Positions 10,436 to 20,445 of a DNA stretch of 64,000 bases are shown in pieces. Location: contig OW203768.1 of NCBI GenBank assembly GCA_934045905.1, positions 25,883,060 to 25,947,059 of the forward strand. The letters run 5' to 3'. The stretch is from Leuctra nigra. Lineage: Eukaryota; Arthropoda; Insecta; Plecoptera; Leuctridae. The notes under the pieces were generated by a model. That model did not search any database. It saw nothing but the letters and a program-made list of their open reading frames with translations, and had not been told where the DNA came from. The translations under genes and the position numbers were made by a program. Numbering within the stretch: position 1 is the stretch's first letter; each line of letters starts with the position of its first letter.

Positions 10436-10452
10436 TGGCGCTCAACGTGGGG
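10436..10452 (+). promoter_or_regulatory. Primer-binding site, tRNA-Lys type
   Basis: TGGCGCTCAACGTGGGG begins two bases after the LTR end. It differs at one position from the classic PBS complementary to tRNA-Lys1,2 (recalled from retroviral literature), so lysine tRNA is the likely primer. Confidence 0.7.
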
Positions 10453-10662
10453 GGCTCAAATAACATTCCTGGGAGCAATTGTTTTGAAAGAAATAATTGT
10501 TTTCTTGATTGTGAAAGAGTTACTCAGTTGTTCTGAAACTTGTGGACACAGGCATTGCGTAAAATTTTCATGTATTTGGAAATTTTACATAGAATCAACC
10601 CGTTAACGTAAAGATAAAGCCAACTGTAGATTTGTGCATGTTAGTTCATTACATCTGTTACG

Positions 10663-10911
10663 ATGGCAGATCGAGATGCAAGTTTATCGTCAACAGTGAA
10701 TTTAGATGATGTAGAGGGGGCAGAGCTTAGTGAGTCAGAGGTCACGAGTATTCAGGTGATAGAGGGGGGCAGAAACATCAACTGTGTAGTTAATTGTCAT
10801 GGGAACAAGTTTGTTGTTGATGATAGCGTGGGAACCAGATTAGGCATCGACAGAAATGACCTAACCCAGTCGCTGATGATTGTTGACGGAAGTCGTCTGA
10901 AGAAGATGTAA
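10663..10911 (+). CDS. Small ORF in the LTR element, unknown function
   Basis: 82 residues, starting at an ATG about 230 bp after the LTR, the usual place for gag. The protein is acidic at its start (DDVEGAELSESEV) and has no recognisable domain. It ends 42 bp before the larger ORF. It could be a remnant of the start of gag or an upstream ORF. I do not recognise it. Confidence 0.45.
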   Translation: MADRDASLSSTVNLDDVEGAELSESEVTSIQVIEGGRNINCVVNCHGNKFVVDDSVGTRLGIDRNDLTQSLMIVDGSRLKKM

Positions 10912-10953
10912 AGATCCAGAAAACTGAAGAACAAGTCGTAAAGAACTTTTACG

Positions 10954-12822
10954 ATGGATGAAAAAGATGAAGAATATTGGAAATCCTGGGTCGAGCTAAA
11001 TAAGAAGGAATATGAAGAACAAGAAGAAAATAGAAGTGTCAAATTAGAATTCTGCGAGTTTAGTAATCGGGATTTATACCATTTGATGAGAACAGAGCAA
11101 ATTGATGAATTGTCAAGAAGAATCTATATAGAATTTGAAAGAAGAAGAGAAGAAAAATGGACGATGAAAGAATTTGCTGCATTGGATGAGGAAGAGTTGA
11201 TGAGTATTTGTCACGACAGGATAGAAGAAAATGCGCAGATTAGTAAAAGGGCAAGGGCAGAATTACTTAGGAGATACGACAAAGAAGACGAAAATTGGAG
11301 AAGATATAGGGAATACAAATATGAAGCAGAGGAAACGTATTCCAAGCAAAGTTCCGAATATGATGACCACGTGTACGGAGCAGCATATTATGATGATTAT
11401 GCAGATTCGGAAAGTGAAGAATTGAAGCAATTGTGGCATTGGGAACGCGTAAATCTGATAGAATACGTCCGTGAAGCTTCAAGAAAATGGAAGGATGAAT
11501 TGGAGAAAGACGCTGCATTCGAAGCAGATGTTTCAACGAGAGAGGAAGAAAAAGATGCCTGCAATAGGTTGCAATCAGATGTGAATTTTGAGCTGAGCTG
11601 TGAGCAGCCTGACCAAGTTGAAGAAAGTATTTATGAGGTTACAACGTCACAAGAAGATGTTCAAGATTTTTGTCTGCCCAAGACACAGAAGAAGGAAGAA
11701 GAAGAAACGAAGATTCAGAGTCAGGATCGTGTTGAAATCGCTGATATTTCAGTACGAGAGAAAATTGAAGAAGATGCCGAGATTATACTTCCACAAGATA
11801 ATTTCGAAGAAACCAGTGAACAATTTGAAGTTGAGAAAGTTGAGTTGCAGAACAACGACGTCATCACGAAAGAGCAAGAAGATTTAGACCAGCTGAAGAC
11901 ATGTGAAGTTGTCATTGAAGGTGTTAAAGAAGACGCTGTAAAGAAAGCAGAGAGTCAAGAAAACGAATCGTTCGAAGATGAAGTCATTCCAGAATGTTTG
12001 GTACAGGGAGTTGCAGAGGAAACCGTGAACAATTCACGAGATGAAAATGAAGAATTTGAGGTGACTAGACAAGCCTTGGTCAATATTGAGTTTGACGGCG
12101 ATGAAATGGAGACTGTTTGTTGTGTGGAGGATCTGAACTGTAATGTTGTTGTTGAATTGAATGTGGAGGAGGAAGAATTTGTTGATTTCAGACGCAAAGG
12201 TCGTACTGAAGATGTGAAGATTATTGAGAATCTTGAAGATATTGAGGAGATTATTGAGATTATTGAGATGGTTACTGAAACCATAGTTATTGAAGAAAAA
12301 GCAGCAGATCAAGAACAATTAGTTAAATCCGAGTCTAGTTTTGTCCAAGAATTTGAGAAGAGCGAAAATTACAACTTTTGTGCGGAGCTTAGTTCGATTC
12401 CTGCCGCAAGTATTACTGAACGAGTGAATGACGAGTTATTAATAACATTGAACGACGAGTTGACCGAAACCAGTTATGACGAGAAAATACAACCCTTCGA
12501 TTACGTAGCAAACATGGAAATGCTCGAAGAAATTGCATACGAAGAAATGATGAAGATTACATGTCCGTTGATGCAAGAATCTCTACAAATTGAAGATAAA
12601 GACTTTCAAGATGAAGAAAGTAACGAAGAAACTGAAACGGAAGTCAAGAAAGAAAATGAAACTTATACATCGACCACTGCAAGGAATAAGCGTGAAGAAT
12701 TCTTCTGGACACACCTAGTTGAGATAATTTCAATAGGGCCAACGCAAGATGTTCACGAAGATGCAGAAGTTTCATTCCCATATGATCGTGGACGGAAGAA
12801 ATATAATACATCGATCAGCTGA
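10954..12822 (+). CDS. Acidic 622-aa ORF of the LTR element, unknown function
   Basis: One long open frame fills most of the interior. The N-terminal 180 residues mix aromatic and charged residues (phrases such as EEYWKSWVELNKKEY and LKQLWHWERVNLIEYVREA) and look foldable and helical. The rest is very rich in Glu, Asp and Val and probably disordered or coiled. There are no zinc knuckles, no protease DTG/DSG, no RT YxDD and no integrase HHCC. Length and openness argue for selection or very recent insertion. It might be a highly diverged Gag-like structural protein or a captured host gene. Function unknown. Confidence 0.7.
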   Translation: MDEKDEEYWKSWVELNKKEYEEQEENRSVKLEFCEFSNRDLYHLMRTEQIDELSRRIYIEFERRREEKWTMKEFAALDEEELMSICHDRIEENAQISKRARAELLRRYDKEDENWRRYREYKYEAEETYSKQSSEYDDHVYGAAYYDDYADSESEELKQLWHWERVNLIEYVREASRKWKDELEKDAAFEADVSTREEEKDACNRLQSDVNFELSCEQPDQVEESIYEVTTSQEDVQDFCLPKTQKKEEEETKIQSQDRVEIADISVREKIEEDAEIILPQDNFEETSEQFEVEKVELQNNDVITKEQEDLDQLKTCEVVIEGVKEDAVKKAESQENESFEDEVIPECLVQGVAEETVNNSRDENEEFEVTRQALVNIEFDGDEMETVCCVEDLNCNVVVELNVEEEEFVDFRRKGRTEDVKIIENLEDIEEIIEIIEMVTETIVIEEKAADQEQLVKSESSFVQEFEKSENYNFCAELSSIPAASITERVNDELLITLNDELTETSYDEKIQPFDYVANMEMLEEIAYEEMMKITCPLMQESLQIEDKDFQDEESNEETETEVKKENETYTSTTARNKREEFFWTHLVEIISIGPTQDVHEDAEVSFPYDRGRKKYNTSIS

Positions 12823-13206
12823 TTCTCACAGTGACAACAAGAAGTAATGTTGATGTTTGGTATGATGACCCAGCAAAAGTAGGTCACTAGGTCAATAACG
12901 GGATTGTGATAAGAGAGAGGGTTGAGTCGAGCATCGTTTCCGGGAAGTAGGATGAGGTTTGTTTTTGTTTTGGTAGATGGAGGGGTGAGTTCATTCATTC
13001 AGGTTTTGATTAGACAGCTGTAAGGGGAAATAAACTTGCATCTGTTCAAGGAAACTTTTTGTTTGTCAAAAGGAAGAGATTATTCCTGCTAGATAGTCCA
13101 GTCTCTATGTGAATCCTTGTTTTATCACCATTTTCTCATTCAAAATTGCATTGTATTTCAAATTTGACTTCAGTCAAAAGGTGAACAACAAGAATTCAGG
13201 GGGCTC

Positions 13207-14450
13207 TGTAACAAGTTGGCCTATCTAGGTTAGAAAATTAACTTTAAAAATAATAATGTTTGCTTGAAATAGGTTTAAAGAATGAACAAGCTTGTAGCAT
13301 GGCATTCTTAGAGTCAAGGTTAACTGAACACAAAGTAATTAATTAGAATCATTATGTAAACTTACAATCTTTAAAATTCAACAGCAATCAAAATATAGAC
13401 AAAAATATAACGAGCAATCAAATAAGTTTAACAATGTGCAATTATATCAAGAAAGTGAGTGAATCCATATAAAAAGTATGTGACCTTACCTAAATTGTGA
13501 TGTCACCACGTAATAACAAGTGAACCAGTCATTGTGATAACGCTACAAAACCAGTCAGCCAGACTAGTTTTCAGTGATTCCAAGAAAAGCATGGGCCTAC
13601 GTGCAGAAAGAAAGTCGTTTCGCGGGCTTTAGAAATGACAGAATGTCTAAAATTAGCTACCACGTGTACGAAACCAACCAATCAGATTCTTTGGAGGGAA
13701 AACGATGTCAGAGGGTATAAAACGTCAGGCTACCAGCCAAACTTCATCAGTCGGAGTTTTCTCAGAGCAGTGAGACCTGCCTCGCGAACCGTGAAGCCTT
13801 GTGCACGCAACATAGTATAATTTCAGCGAGACAGTGCCGATGTGATCGAAGGTAAACATTAAAATAACATTTTTGTATAAACGTCAACCTAGTAAATTCA
13901 AACTTCAAGCCTAATGCTGAGGCAAATAATATCGCATTAAGACAATTTCAAGTTACAAGTGATCAACTGAACAGTTTCAACATTAAAGTCAGTAAATGTT
14001 AAAGTATAAAAGTTAGTGAATTGCAACTCCGGGAGAAACCGACGAGTCTGCAGCCACGAACGTCATCAGCCTGAGCCAACTTGATCCAACTGCTCGAGGA
14101 GGTCACTCCTTGTGCACGGACTGCTGGACGTCCTGGTAACCAAGGGGTTATTAGACAACATCATCGCATCGCAGCTGAAGGAGGTGACATATCCAGTCAT
14201 TTCATTCTGCTGGTGGACTGGAGTTCACGGGACACACTACGCAAGAGTCAACGCCATCCACTTGTTTACGCGGAAGTAAACAAACCAGACGACATCATCA
14301 CTACTGCCGACGTATCGAACGTAATATTGTTTTCATAATTTTTGATTGCTCTTTTCACATCAATGAACATTTATTTTCTTTGTAATAAACAAATTATAAT
14401 ATTGCTGATTCTTTGTGTTCTACCCTCTGAGCCAAATCCCGCAGGTTTCA
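13207..14450 (+). repeat. 3' LTR
   Basis: Same length and, by eye, the same sequence as 9191-10434. It is preceded by a purine-rich stretch ending AATTCAGGGGGCTC, the probable polypurine tract, and followed by the ACAC target duplication. The 384 bp between the acidic ORF and this LTR are non-coding. Confidence 0.92.
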
Positions 14451-14498
14451 ACACTATGCACAGAAATACACACACTTTAAAGAGAAACATTCACTATG

Positions 14499-14999
14499 TT
14501 AGATAAACACTTGCGAGATACGGAAAAATGAGTTATTGTAGTCTAAACTCAAATAACCAGATGCAATCAGTTCTGTATTATCATGATCACTTATGACAGT
14601 CCGAGCAGTTGAAAACTGAGATACATCATCCAACGTAGCAATGAATCTGTTAGAACCTTTATCTTCTTTTGAAGATTTTAAAGTTAACGATTGAACTGGG
14701 ATTACGTCAGCAGCATGATCTTCACTGCATTCATTACTTTCATCTTGAGTATCTTCAACAAGTTCCGGATGGCATCTAGTTAAATGAGTTTTCAATCTGA
14801 CGAAATGTTTTGGACAATAAGGACATTGACTTCTCGCTCTTAGAGATAATCCTTCATTACATTTTTCAAAATGATCAAGAAACAAAACGTTTATCTTATC
14901 AGGGAATGACTCCTGACAATTCGGACAAACGACAGTGTGCTCTGATTGAGTTTGCAAAGGTTCTTGCTGTTCCGAACTTGACAGATCTTCTGTTGACAT
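14499..14999 (-). CDS. C2H2-like zinc-finger protein or exon, unassigned
   Basis: 166 residues from the ATG at 14999. There are two zinc-binding motifs: CPNCQESF...HFEKC (residues about 25-47) and CPYCPKHFVRLKTHLTRCH (about 59-77). A serine-rich tail follows with no other domain. CPxC fingers ending in HP are seen in zinc-finger genes and at the N-terminus of some R2-like retrotransposon proteins, so it could be a host first exon or a fragment of a mobile element. It directly adjoins the LTR insertion. No well-supported splice donor was found. Confidence 0.5.
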   Translation of the reverse strand: MSTEDLSSSEQQEPLQTQSEHTVVCPNCQESFPDKINVLFLDHFEKCNEGLSLRARSQCPYCPKHFVRLKTHLTRCHPELVEDTQDESNECSEDHAADVIPVQSLTLKSSKEDKGSNRFIATLDDVSQFSTARTVISDHDNTELIASGYLSLDYNNSFFRISQVFI

Positions 15000-15009
15000 T
15001 ACACTATGT

Positions 15010-15299
15010 AATGGCCAATGCCAGCTGAAGGAAATATTACATTAACGTTTACTTGCGGTTATCCCTTACAGAACTCCACCATTTTTCTTCCTGAAGTACA
15101 TGCACACATTGCATTGAAGAAATATAACATTAAATTGTGAAATACTTATTATAATTAATAGAATTATGAAAAATATTAGAGAGAAAGTAAATTTCCAGAA
15201 CCATTGAAAAAAAAAAGTCACGGCCTACTCCACCTTTCACCTTGCACCTCCTTTCCTGCACCTTTCAGTGCAGGATTTTTAGATTTCATATTATTTTTT
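15010..15299. other. AT-rich spacer, no gene seen
   Basis: No coding frame. A short inverted repeat, CCTGCA...TGCAGG, lies near 15254-15273. Otherwise simple AT-rich sequence. Confidence 0.4.
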
Positions 15300-16728
15300 T
15301 TAGTTGAAGAGACTTGGCTGTTATTTTTACACGAAGTGTTTTTTTATGGGGATATCACTCCTTTTTTTAGTTTATTCTTACAACTTGTGACAATCGAATG
15401 AACAATTACTAAATCCTTAAAAAAATCACCCTTTTCAATTTAGCTATTTTCATGAAGAATAGCAAATGTTTCATTCCAATCGGTCAACCAAGTTCCGAGA
15501 TATGGCAACACTTCGGTTTACAAAATGGCTGCTGAACTTTCTGCACTGCCACATAGAATTTATAACTATAAATTATGTGTATCAATTTTATCTTTCTGAA
15601 TATGTATTTATTGTATAGGAGGGGATTTTAATAATTAATAAATTTGAATGACATCATTTCCGGTCTCATAAATAGGAAAATTCTTGTTTGACTGTTCCTA
15701 TTCCATAGAGATGGCCTTCCGAATCGTTTGGCACTAGTTTCATACCGATCTGTCAACCAGTTTTCGAGATATGACGTTACTTCCTGTTTCAAAATGGCTG
15801 CTGAAATCACTGACCCCTTGAATTATAATTTAAACATGATTAAATTTTATTATAATCTGCCTCAAATAGTTTATGTATTGCATCAAAATGTAAATTTGTG
15901 AGATTTTTAAATATGTGACGTCATTTCCGATTTCAGTATGGGGAACTGCAAATATTATTGATGATAATACATGAAGTTGACCGTTTAAATTGTTTAGCGC
16001 TGGTTTCGTTCAAATCTATTTAGCCGTTATTGAAATATGATGTCACTTCCGGGTTCAAAATGGCGGCTTCCGGTTGGTTTTATAACAAGTCAAATCAGAT
16101 ATCAACAGTACATACGTTACATAAATATCAAAATAATCGGATCAAATTTGTTGCCGAAATGCCAATCGATATATTTCAAATTTCATGATGTCATTTCCGG
16201 TTTCGTTAACATAAATTTTAGTCTGTTGCTATTGATAATCCATAAAGTTGATCGTCCGAATCGTTTGGCGCTATTTTTGTTCCAATCGGTTTAGCCGTTG
16301 TCGAGATATGATGTCACTTCCGGTTTCAAAATGGCGGCACAAAAAAGTCAAGGGGGGAGGGCAAATCAGACGCCAAAAGTGCACACGTGGTAAAAATTTG
16401 AGATCAATTGGTTCAGCCGTTTAGGCTGTGGCCTATTTACCGGATTCTAGCTCCAGCCTACTACTACTACTGAGATTATTACTGATTATGAAAACCGCCC
16501 TAAAACACGATTTTCACGGCCCTCTAGCTCGCAAAGGGCTTAACCTTTTGTTCCCAAATTTGGTATATGTGGATATTTCGCAACAATGTGAGATTTCCCA
16601 ATTTTATGATCCAGTAGGCCGATAATGCCACTTTGATGCTTACAGTAAAAGTGGGTTTGCTCCAGCCTTTATATGAGAGTGTGCGCGCCGTACGACTTGG
16701 CTGGCGTGGAGCGACAGCTCCACTAGAT
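15300..16728. repeat. Dispersed repeat with CACTTCCGGTTTCAAAATGG motifs, copy 1
   Basis: This matches the block at about 53.1-54.8 kb in order and detail: an AGAGACTTGGCTG...TATCACT start, several diverged units carrying ATGACGTCACTTCCGG and AAAATGGCGGC, the phrase CCAAAAGTGCACACGTGG, then GTTTGCTCCAGCCTTTATATG. It ends in a hairpin GTGGAGC-GACA-GCTCCAC followed by TAGAT. It is non-coding. The array plus terminal hairpin recalls Helitron-type or Helentron-associated elements, but no ends or rolling-circle protein were found, so the class is open. Confidence 0.65.
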
Positions 16729-16771
16729 TTATTACTACCTATTTTATATGCTACAATACCACTCTCAACCA

Positions 16772-17449
16772 TTAGTTTTCCGACTGATTCATTTGAACTT
16801 CCTTGGCTGTCTCTAATATTATTTCCTTCTTCATAAGTCTATCAGCAACTCCCATGGGAACATTCACAAGAATTTCATTTCCTTTGTAATTAAGGTGAAA
16901 ACCTCCATTTGCCAAACAATCAGAGAGGACCCAATTATTTGGATCCACAAACTCGACACCAATTTTGACACAAACCATTCGATTTCAGAATTCAGCAAAT
17001 CTATATAACGATTATCTATGTCATTTCTATGAATAATACCAGTGATGGCTATTTTTGCCAGTGGAAATTTATCACACAGTTTACTGACGAAATCCCAAGT
17101 TTCACTAGCAACATTTCCTTCTCTCAACCATCCCCTGACACTGTTAGTTCCTACATGAACTAATATCGGTCCATTTGTTGAACAAACCACGTCTCCTATC
17201 ACATCATTGATTTGATCCATACGAATCCCAGGAAAACATTGGGTATTCCAGTCATAGCCCCTATTCTTTATTATTTTCCCAGTGTTAAAAATTAAAGAGT
17301 CTCCAAATAACTGGACTTTGGGAATATTACCATCAGACCCAAGATGACACCTCTTCTCACCTTCAACAATTGTCTCATTTTTATCCTCCACTTGACTTTT
17401 CTCTACACATTCTTCAATACAGGTGCTGCCATCTTTCTCTTCATGAAGC

Positions 17450-17495
<46 letters not shown>

Positions 17496-17511
17496 ATTGT
17501 TGTTGTTGTTT

Positions 17512-17545
<34 letters not shown>

Positions 17546-17682
17546 GATTGACTTTGACGTCGACGTTCTTCTTTCTCTTGCTTTCGTTGTCGTCGCCTCT
17601 GCCGCCGTTGTTGCATGTCATTGAGTAACGTTTGTTGTTGCTGCTGTTGTTTATGCAATTCTTCTTGCAATTCTTCTTGCAT
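16772..17682 (-). pseudogene. Decayed LINE ORF1 with SGNH esterase domain and CAA-repeat tract
   Basis: Read on the minus strand: MQEELQEELHK, then a long polyglutamine stretch encoded by CAA repeats. One CAA has become TAA (17494-17496), stopping the frame. The same frame reopens at 17391 and encodes an SGNH hydrolase: the FGDSLI nucleophile block, FPGIRMDQI, and HVGTNSVRG. A frameshift at about 16980-16990 moves the last block (NGGFHLNYKG) into another frame. There the usual Asp of the DxxH pair appears to be Gly. Esterase-containing ORF1 proteins are known in CR1/L2-type LINEs. No ORF2 follows, so this is an isolated relic. Confidence 0.65.
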
Positions 17683-17803
17683 TTGTAGTTCTACACTCTC
17701 TGATCTGCTCTCAAGTGTTGTCGAAAAGTTTCAGAACACTCCAAACAATCACATGAGGTCATGATTTTTTTTATTTTTATTTTTATTTTTTTCTACAACT
17801 CAA

Positions 17804-18267
17804 CCCCACCGATGGCTGCCACCTTAGCGTGGTGGTGGGGTTTGCGTTGGCCAATGATCCATTGCAGCTACGCCGGCGAGCATATGCTCATGTGTAAGGG
17901 CTACCCATGCCGGACAGGTCAGTGGTGAGGTCCAGACAAAGAGCAGTCAGGGTCGGCCTAACCATGTCCTCCCTTGAATTTGCGGTCCCCTCCCCTCCCC
18001 TCGGGCCGGCCTTCCCCCTCGAGATGGTGATCCCCCTGATATCGGGTTCCGCCGGCCCGAATCCTCACACCTCCCGGTCCGTCCCCATTCCGGCCTGGCC
18101 TCCCCACCAGTGTTGGACTCCCCCGGTTCGGGCGCGTTAGGTCGACCCCTCCCCATGTCCACCACTTATATCAACAAAGTTAAATGCAAAAATGCAAAAA
18201 TTAATGTGCGCAATATAACCTCGTCGTTGACGCGCCGTTAAACCACAATAATCTAATCTAAGCTAAT
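17804..18267 (+). mobile_element. Short ribozyme-headed retroelement, copy 1
   Basis: 464 bp flanked by an 11-bp target duplication CTACAACTCAA (17793-17803 and 18268-18278). It starts CCCCACCGATGGCTGCCACC and ends in TAATCTAA-type repeats. The first ~145 nt can fold as an HDV-like ribozyme: P1 CCCCACC with GGTGGGG, P2 GGCTGC with GCAGTC at 17943-17948, and P3 ACC with GGT. The 3' ~50 nt (CCTCGTCGTTGACGCGCCG) are shared with the LINE at 20365-26733. No protein is encoded. It is a SINE-like or internally deleted partner of that LINE family. Confidence 0.85.
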
Positions 18268-18278
18268 CTACAACTCAA

Positions 18279-19422
18279 TTGATTAAAATTTGTATTTATC
18301 TAATAAAATTTATTTTCAAATAAAAATTGTTTTTACAAATTTTTAGGCCAAAATAATCGATATAGAACATAATCTTTTTTCTCAAAATACATATTATTTA
18401 CAATACAAAGAAATACCACAAAAATAATGAAACAATTATCTGCATCAGAATAAAAGATACTTAGATTTCAGATGTTGCGCACGCGCAAATGCACTGGTGC
18501 AACAATAGGCGAGAATATAAAGGAAAATTTTATGGATCATGTTTCAGGCTGTCTAAAGTTATTTTTTGGCTAATCTATCTCAACAATTAATCCACTATTG
18601 ATCAGGTTCACAAATCCACCAACAGAAAACTCTGTGCGCCCTTTATTCAAGAACAGGGCCCCAAATTTTCGAAGTGTCAAAAAAATCGACAGTGGCACTA
18701 GAAATACAGTTTCAAGTGTCAAAAAAATCGACGTTGGCATTAGGAGGGTTAAACCAGACTAATCTAATCTAATCTAATCTAATTAAAATTAATCTCTCTA
18801 ACTCTTCTGATGATGGTTCAGGAATGTTGAGTAGACTTTCTGCTAAATGAATAAGATGTGGGTGTTTCTTATTGACAATTCCCAGTATGTTGTTGGTTTA
18901 GACACATTTTAAACAATGCAATATTAAATCACAGTCGCAAGTTGGAGCTTAAGCCGAGAAACACAAAGCATCACGCGGGCAGAACTGTATTGAGACGCGG
19001 GGAAAGAGAGAAAATTGATTTAGAAAGTAATTATTAGTTTCAAACAAGTCAAATGGAAACATTCACGTCGTCACAACAATGGAAAATATAGTAGTTATTT
19101 TATAAAATGTCGAACTGTAATGAATTGCACAGACACTTGTGGTTTTGTTCTCGAAAAATTGTGTAAACTCCCTGAAGCTGTCCTGAAATCACCAGCCAGC
19201 CAGCCACGCTATGCTGATCTTGTTAGTCGGCAGTCGGAGGCTTAACGTGTCGGACGTGCGTGTGTTGCTGCGCGCTCTGTGTGTTTTAACATGCATTGCT
19301 TCAATGTAACTCTCTTTTTACATGTTATGCCTCGTTGATGCAAGTATCTTGTCACCTCTATTAATGCATTTGTGTTTTAAAGTTTCCTATCATATTTCGC
19401 TTGAAATATTTAAACATACCAA
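18279..19422. other. Non-coding spacer with a shared repeat fragment
   Basis: No credible gene. It contains two near-identical phrases GTGTCAAAAAAATCGAC (near 18677 and 18717) and a TCTAATCTAA run at about 18760-18782, perhaps the tail of another decayed retroelement. At about 19150-19285 it has a segment (CAGTCGGAGG...TTGCTGCGCGCTCT) also found at about 58,240-58,355, beside the decayed macrodomain. Confidence 0.4.
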
Positions 19423-19825
19423 TTCAGGCAAAGGAGCATTGCTATTGCTATCCATATGAAGAAAAAGTCCAGTGTTTCTGCCTGCGATTGTTGAATCATA
19501 GATTTAGACTATGCTAGATTTCTTAAGATGTCTTGGAAAACATTTTAAAATATTAAAATAATCACCTTTTGCAATTTGGAAACAAATATTGCCCCAATCT
19601 GTTTTTTCATCAAAACATCATCTTCTACTTCAGGCACAGGAGCATTGCTATTGCTATTGCTAACCAAATGAAGAAAAAAGTATAGTGTTTCTGCCTGCGA
19701 TTGTTGAATCATTTTGATGTGTGCTAGATTTCTTAAGATGTCTCGGAAAACATGAAATATTAAAATAATCACCTTTTGCAATTTTGAAGCAAATATTGAC
19801 CCAATCTGTTTCTTTATTTGACCTT
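19423..19825 (-). pseudogene. Tandemly duplicated exon of an unknown gene
   Basis: Two copies of a block of about 206 bp. On the minus strand each encodes a phrase like KKQIGAIFVSKLQK and then a GTGATTATT donor (exon ends at 19773 and 19566). The preceding codons (RNLAHIKMIQQSQAETLYFF) resemble the C-terminal parts of MADF/BESS-like or Myb-like proteins, but I cannot assign a family. The copies differ at several sites, so the duplication is not recent. No upstream or downstream exon was identified. Confidence 0.4.
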
Positions 19826-19861
19826 TTAAGCGATCGTGCAGTATTTAACATGGAAACACTT

Positions 19862-20313
19862 CCCCACCGACGGCTGCCACCTTATCGCGGTGGTGGGGTT
19901 TGTGTTGGCCAACGATCCATTGCAGCTACGCCGGCGAGCATATGCTCATGTGTAAGGGTTACCCATGCCGGACAGGTCAGTGGTGAGGTCCAGACAAAGA
20001 GCAGCCAGGGTTGGCTTAACCATGTCCTCCCTTGAATTTGCGGTCCCCATCGGGCCGGCCTTCCCCCTCGAAATGGTGATCCCCCTGAAATCGGGTTCCG
20101 CCGGCCCGAATCCTTACACCTCCCGGTCCGTCCCCATTCCGGCCTGGCCTTCCCACCAGTGCTGGACTCCCCCGGATCGGGCCCGTTAGGTCAACCCCCT
20201 CCCAATGTCCTCCACTTAATTCAACAAAATTTAAAGTAAAATAATTAATGTGCGCAATATAACCTCGTCGTTGACGCGCCGTTAAATCCTATTAATCTAA
20301 TCTAATCTAATCT
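19862..20313 (+). mobile_element. Short ribozyme-headed retroelement, copy 2
   Basis: 452 bp with a 10-bp target duplication GGAAACACTT (19852-19861 and 20314-20323). Same head as copy 1: P1 CCCCACC/GGTGGGG, P2 GGCTGC with GCAGCC at 20001-20006, preceded by CAAAG as the J4/2 candidate. Same tail too, ending TAATCTAATCTAATCT. Non-coding. Confidence 0.88.
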
Positions 20314-20364
20314 GGAAACACTTGCTCAATTTGTTACGTATATTCGTTCTAGAACAGTGAGAAT

Positions 20365-20445
20365 CCCCCCGAAGGACTGCCACCTTGACGCGGTGGTGGG
20401 GCTTAAGGGGCCAACCCACGGGTTGGTCCCAACTAAGAGCAGTCC
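20365..20445 (+). promoter_or_regulatory. HDV-like self-cleaving ribozyme candidate at the LINE 5' end
   Basis: Exactly at the element's first base. Proposed fold: P1 CCCCCC (20365-20370) with GGTGGGG (20395-20401, one C-U mismatch), P2 GGACTGC (20374-20380) with GCAGTCC (20439-20445), P3 ACC with GGT, and P4 a hairpin of about 10 bp, GGGGCCAACC with GGTTGGTCCC. J4/2 reads CTAAG, with C at 20433 as the candidate catalytic base. The strand order is that of the nested double pseudoknot. HDV-like ribozymes at 5' ends are known for R2 and several other insect LINEs; here they would free the 5' end of the element RNA from upstream transcript. Confidence 0.75.

Larger units (their letters stand above)
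9191..14450 (+). mobile_element. Non-autonomous LTR retrotransposon with identical-looking LTRs
   Basis: Two 1,244-bp direct repeats (9191-10434 and 13207-14450), beginning TGTAACAAG and ending GGTTTCA, enclose 2.77 kb. The flanks are ACAC on both sides (9187-9190 and 14451-14454), a 4-bp target duplication. A primer-binding site follows the left LTR, and a purine-rich run ends just before the right LTR. No gag, protease, RT or integrase motif is visible in any frame of the interior. Instead there are an 82-aa ORF and a 622-aa acidic ORF. The LTRs match wherever I compared them, and the small ORFs in them coincide at a constant 4,016-bp offset, so the insertion is young. Movement must depend on another element's enzymes. 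Confidence 0.92.

Noticed and set aside
17344..17682. Plus-strand poly-Leu/Val ORFs opposite the CAA tract
   Set aside because: Shadow frames of a GTT/CAA microsatellite; the minus frame carries the recognisable esterase.
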